Shown here: one piece after another, positions 60,351 to 64,000 of the stretch
Position numbering within the stretch: position 1 is the first letter of the stretch
How the letters are laid out: every line of letters begins with the position of its first letter
From: Trochalopteron elliotii
Lineage: Eukaryota; Chordata; Aves; Passeriformes; Leiothrichidae
Direction of reading: 5' to 3'
NCBI GenBank assembly: GCA_024734555.1
Contig: JANPWX010000038.1
Coordinates: forward strand, 372,001-436,000
DNA: 64,000 bases
Made by a program: the position numbers and the translations under genes
The notes under the pieces: model-generated
Database searches by the model: none
Told to the model about the DNA's origin: nothing
Seen by the model: only the letters and a program-made list of their open reading frames with translations

Positions 60351-63300
60351 GTCAACATCCATAAAGAGCCTGGGTATAAGACTACTCAGAAAAATCTTGG
60401 GCAATGATCTGCCTTCTGATGTGTGTGTGATGCATCCTGACATAAAGGTGCAACCTATAGAGTTAGAAATCTTAAAAACAGTGGGAAAAATAGCCTTGCA
60501 TTTTCCACCTTAGTTGTCTCTACTCTTGGTTGTATGATTACAATCTCTCATGTTTCCATGAAAGCAGCAATGTCCATAGGAAGTCATTCCGTTCTCTAGA
60601 CAGCTGCACAAGAGATGTTATAGATTAGAAGGCAAGAGGAATTTTGAAAATTAGTTTCAGAAGTCACCAAGCACAACATCCACCTGTGCTTGAGAGCACT
60701 CTGTGATCCATTCACTGCTCCAGCAGCAAGGAAGGCAACAGTGCTGACCAGAGCCAGCAAGGAATTTAACACTTTTAGATGTCAGTTAATGCAGCTGCCT
60801 TTATTCTGAGACACAAAGATTTTACCTGAAGGCACAGTAAAACCCATTCAGCAGTATTGCTTCTGTCTGTCACCTAATCTGAATCACCATAGCCATCAGT
60901 GGCTCTGTGCTGTAACTGGTACTTAATGGGCTGGAAAAATTGAGGGAGGATTTGTTTCTTGAAGTTCATGCAGAACACAAAACACACACTTTTTTGTCTT
61001 ACTACCAGTTTCTGCTCTGTGTATTTCTGGAGAACAAGGGCAAGATTTACTAAATATATTATTTGCATAGCACATTTCTTTTCTGAGTATCTTTTATGGC
61101 AAATAGTGACTGCTTTTCTTTTTAATTCAGCCACACATTACCCATTAGACACATATTCTGTTTTGGAGACGTGTTGGAATGTGTACGTGTGAATGACTAA
61201 TTTTCAAATCTGAGATATTCAAACAGTGACACCATCATGAAGATGCAGTTGTTCACTAGACCAGCTTTACAGAGTTACCTAAGGTTTTTTTCTGTTGTAG
61301 CCAAATAAATATATCCTTCAGAGCAATAAAATAAATTCAGAATGTACACAAAGTTTTATTGTACATATTTTGTTTCTCAAATTTTTTATATACACCATGG
61401 TTTAATTTTGTGACTAAGATGATTTTGTACCTGACAGGGTTAAAACTGCCTGTTAGTGTGATGGATATCATGCTCTAAGGTTAGTGTCTGGAAAGAATTT
61501 GTGTAAGTTTATGCAGTGCCCAAGGGTGACAGTTCAAAATTTCTTAGCAAAACAGCAAATTCATCTTCCCAAAGTGTGCTTTTTAGCCTGAGTCACCTTG
61601 TCAAGCAGGTGACAGCAGATGACAATCCACTGTTGTTCAGCTCCTTGTCCAACAAAGTCACTGCCTTTCTTTGCTGTTTCAGAGTTCAGAAAAAAAAAAC
61701 AGGCTCTGTCTTTTTTGCAAACCTCTGCAGTCCTACATGGTCAATAGTAGTAACACCTTGCTCTTTAAACATTGGTGAGATTCTGCCATATCTGCCTGTT
61801 CTCTGGATCTAGGGAGAGCATTGGAGAGGAGAGCTGTTATTAACATACACTAAGGGTGAGGGGGAATTAAATACAAATCAGAAGGTATTTAACCGTGGTG
61901 GAAAAACTGCAAAGCTTTAGAACTGTAGGAACAGAAGAAACCCAATTGGAGAGATGGAACTATAGCTAACCTATTTTATTGACCTTTCAGTTCAAATTTT
62001 TCAGTTGAGGAGAATGACATATTTCAGAAAAATGACACATTCCTTTTTATACAATTTCTTAAGCAACCTTGTGAAAGAGCGTGACTAGGTCTTAAAACAG
62101 CCAGAATCTGTATGTTCCAGAACATCAAGCTCAAATTGAAAGGTAGTTGGACAGATTTTTGCTACATCTGGTCAGAAAGTATTTGACTTCAGTTTGCCTA
62201 CATTTTCTTAACTTGCTCTTCATTTTTTGGACAGGACACCACTCTCACTTCCCTCCTCATCCTCTCCCACTCCCCCACCCAGTTTCAGCAGCAAAATATT
62301 TTGTTTTCTATCAGATATGACATTTTTATCCAGAGGACACAGAAAATGTGATTATTTTAAGGAAAATATTGTACAGAATAGCACAGGAAAGGGGTGATTT
62401 GATACATTTCATATATTTTTGAGGCAAAAATGCACCGTAACTTAAGATGCCGTTTTTGTAAGGTGCCAGTCTAAGAATGAGATGGTTCTTTGTCAAGGAT
62501 TTTGTCAAGAACAAAATTGTGAACAAATACCTGCTTGTTTATTGAAAGGCAGACACATCACTTGTGGAAATCCATTATGAATGATAATGGAATATGTGGG
62601 ATAAATTTCTTCAAAAATTTCAGAAGGGCAACTTTATTCATCTGGATGAAAAGTCATCTATGTATGAAGCCAGAATATTAAATGATCATTCTAGGAAAAG
62701 TCAGTAGCAATGGGATTTCATATTTTTCTTTCCAAGAGATTTTTTTCTGCCTAATAAATCCAAAGCTCATTTCAACTGAGAGTTACAAACTTATACTGGA
62801 AAGTTAAAGTATTAGAAGGTGGATTTGCCAGATAATCAAAAGCCGTTCTTTATGGTTTACACAAAATCAATAAAAGATACTTTAAAAAGCAGTCAACAGT
62901 TTAGTTTCAGTAACTTGCTAGATGTTATCCCATACATTTATATTGACTGCACCATGTAGCCTGAATCATTCAGATCCTTAAATGAGTATTTGCCACAGGC
63001 AGTATTCAGAAGCCATGTCCTGCAGACCACACTGCCATGGTGATATTTGCAAGCCATGGTAAAACTGAATCAGAAAGATCCCCTTCTCATTGCCTCATAG
63101 ATAATTTATCTCCACTTTTTTGGCTGAGACACATGAAAATTTGCCCTCCCTATCTGTTTCTATATCTAAAAAGTGTATGTACAAAAGTAATCACACATAA
63201 AATAAAAATGTATTGTTCTGTAAAGGTCAATTATGAACTTGAATGTCCTGGTTTACAGCTGTAAGTAGAGTGTGAAAAAGACTTGCAGAGTGAGTCTCTC

Positions 63301-63655
63301 ACTTCTGTGGGAAAATGGTAGCCTGAAACTCATTCTGGGAAATCTCTTCCTTCAGGGTAAAACTGTGGGCCCCAGAAGTACGACCATGTAGTAATAAGTA
63401 AAAAGCCTATTCAGTTTTCTGCCTTCATGTAATCTCTTTGTTGTACTCTTGTCAGAGATAGTTAGACTGAAATAAACCTGTGACAAAGGAGCAGTTTGCT
63501 TCCATCTTCTCCTTTACAGCACAAGCTTTGGACCCATTTGCAGCATGGAGCACCAGGAGGCAGCAAAAACATCAGTGTAAAGTTAACAGCTACACTGTTG
63601 TTACAAGAAATATCCCTGGATCTCCTTGGAGCTGATCTAGGACAAGGAACAGTTA
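60351..63655. other. Long non-coding stretch
   Basis: No gene or repeat family recognised. A C/T-rich run lies at about 62240-62282. The ORFs at 60874-61192 (both strands) and 61516-61812 (98 codons) lack any domain. Confidence 0.55.
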
Positions 63656-63659
63656 AAGA

Positions 63660-63674
63660 GGGCGGGGGGGTGGG
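63660..63674 (+). other. G-quadruplex motif
   Basis: GGGCGGGGGGGTGGG fits G3-N1-G3-N1-G3-N1-G3, the tightest form of the canonical quadruplex pattern, in an otherwise AT-rich setting. No promoter or exon is visible beside it. Confidence 0.85.
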
Positions 63675-64000
63675 TTTAGTAGGCTGAATAATTCTTCAAT
63701 CCATTACAAGTGTTACTGAAATCTTCTCTCACTCCAAGGGTTTAGGAAGTAAATATTTATCTCTGTTGTTTCCATTCATTTACTTTGCATTTGACTGAAC
63801 TTTGGATATTGACAATTTCACATCATGTGACTACCCACTGGTGGGAACAGAGAGCAGAGATAATGGTAATTCCAGTTGTCACAGTTCTTTTCCTGCGATG
63901 CTCTGGGATGAAGTTGGTTTCTGTTTGTTGTGGGCCAGCACATTAAAGGACAATCGGGATTTGCACTGCTGGCTTCTGTAGCTGCATTGCCAGCTCTCCT
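63675..64000. other. Non-coding end of window
   Basis: Nothing recognised up to the window edge. Confidence 0.5.

Noticed and set aside
1..64000. tRNA, rRNA or microRNA genes
   Set aside because: No tRNA A/B box arrangement with a cloverleaf and no rRNA text were noticed. MicroRNA hairpins cannot be judged by eye, and none stood out.

Overview
The window reads as nuclear DNA of a bird, most likely a passerine. The main evidence is a scatter of 5'-truncated CR1 LINE fragments ending in the avian ATTCTRTG-type 3' repeat, together with several solo-LTR-like blocks of avian endogenous-retrovirus type. The sequence is AT-rich, poor in CpG and full of short random ORFs. Family assignments rest on recognising consensus-like text by eye. 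No alignment or database search was run, so subfamily names are withheld.

No protein-coding gene, rRNA, tRNA, CRISPR array or bacterial-type operon can be supported. The longest ORFs (about 136-151 codons) either lie inside repeats (8431-8841, 42244-42699, 16979-17419) or show no recognisable domain (15987-16436). The best hint of a host transcript is a candidate 3'-terminal exon at 33647-33870: a strong pyrimidine tract and AG, two open frames, and an AATAAA just after one of the stops. It is only a candidate. The window therefore looks like a gene desert or the inside of a very large intron.

Layout. 0-7 kb: AT-rich sequence with a CR1 piece carrying a 20-bp tandem duplication (1201-1304), a possible ancient CR1 (2655-2790), a GC-richer block (3930-4270), an antisense CR1 ending at a 21-bp A tract (4379-4560) and a probable antisense LTR (about 6020-6700). 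7-13 kb: a roughly 1.07-kb LTR-like element (family B copy 1), a 24-bp tandem repeat and an AT hairpin. 13-24 kb: two CR1 pieces, a 42-bp minisatellite (18879-19027) and low-complexity tracts. 24-36 kb: CR1, LTR family A copy 1, a possible MIR fossil, an (ATCC)18 microsatellite, the candidate exon, an A-rich tract and a clear ancient CR1. 36-46 kb: a long featureless stretch, a sense-strand LTR with possible retroviral sequence upstream (about 40640-41615), LTR family B copy 2, a 33-bp duplication with inverted repeats and a GC-richer block. 46-64 kb: several CR1 pieces including ORF2-derived fossil sequence (52860-53640), LTR family A copy 2 with an apparent 6-bp target-site duplication, a MIR fossil (56130-56265), a full CR1 3' end (60050-60350) and a G-quadruplex motif (63660-63674).

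There are no genes here that can be said to work together. What the window records is layered transposition: very old MIR and CR1 fossils, younger CR1 3' ends, and still younger LTR insertions whose copies remain easy to align. I found no convincing undescribed system. The observations most worth checking are the minisatellite, the candidate terminal exon, the LTR at 41 kb with its upstream segment, and the ancient SINE/LINE remnants.
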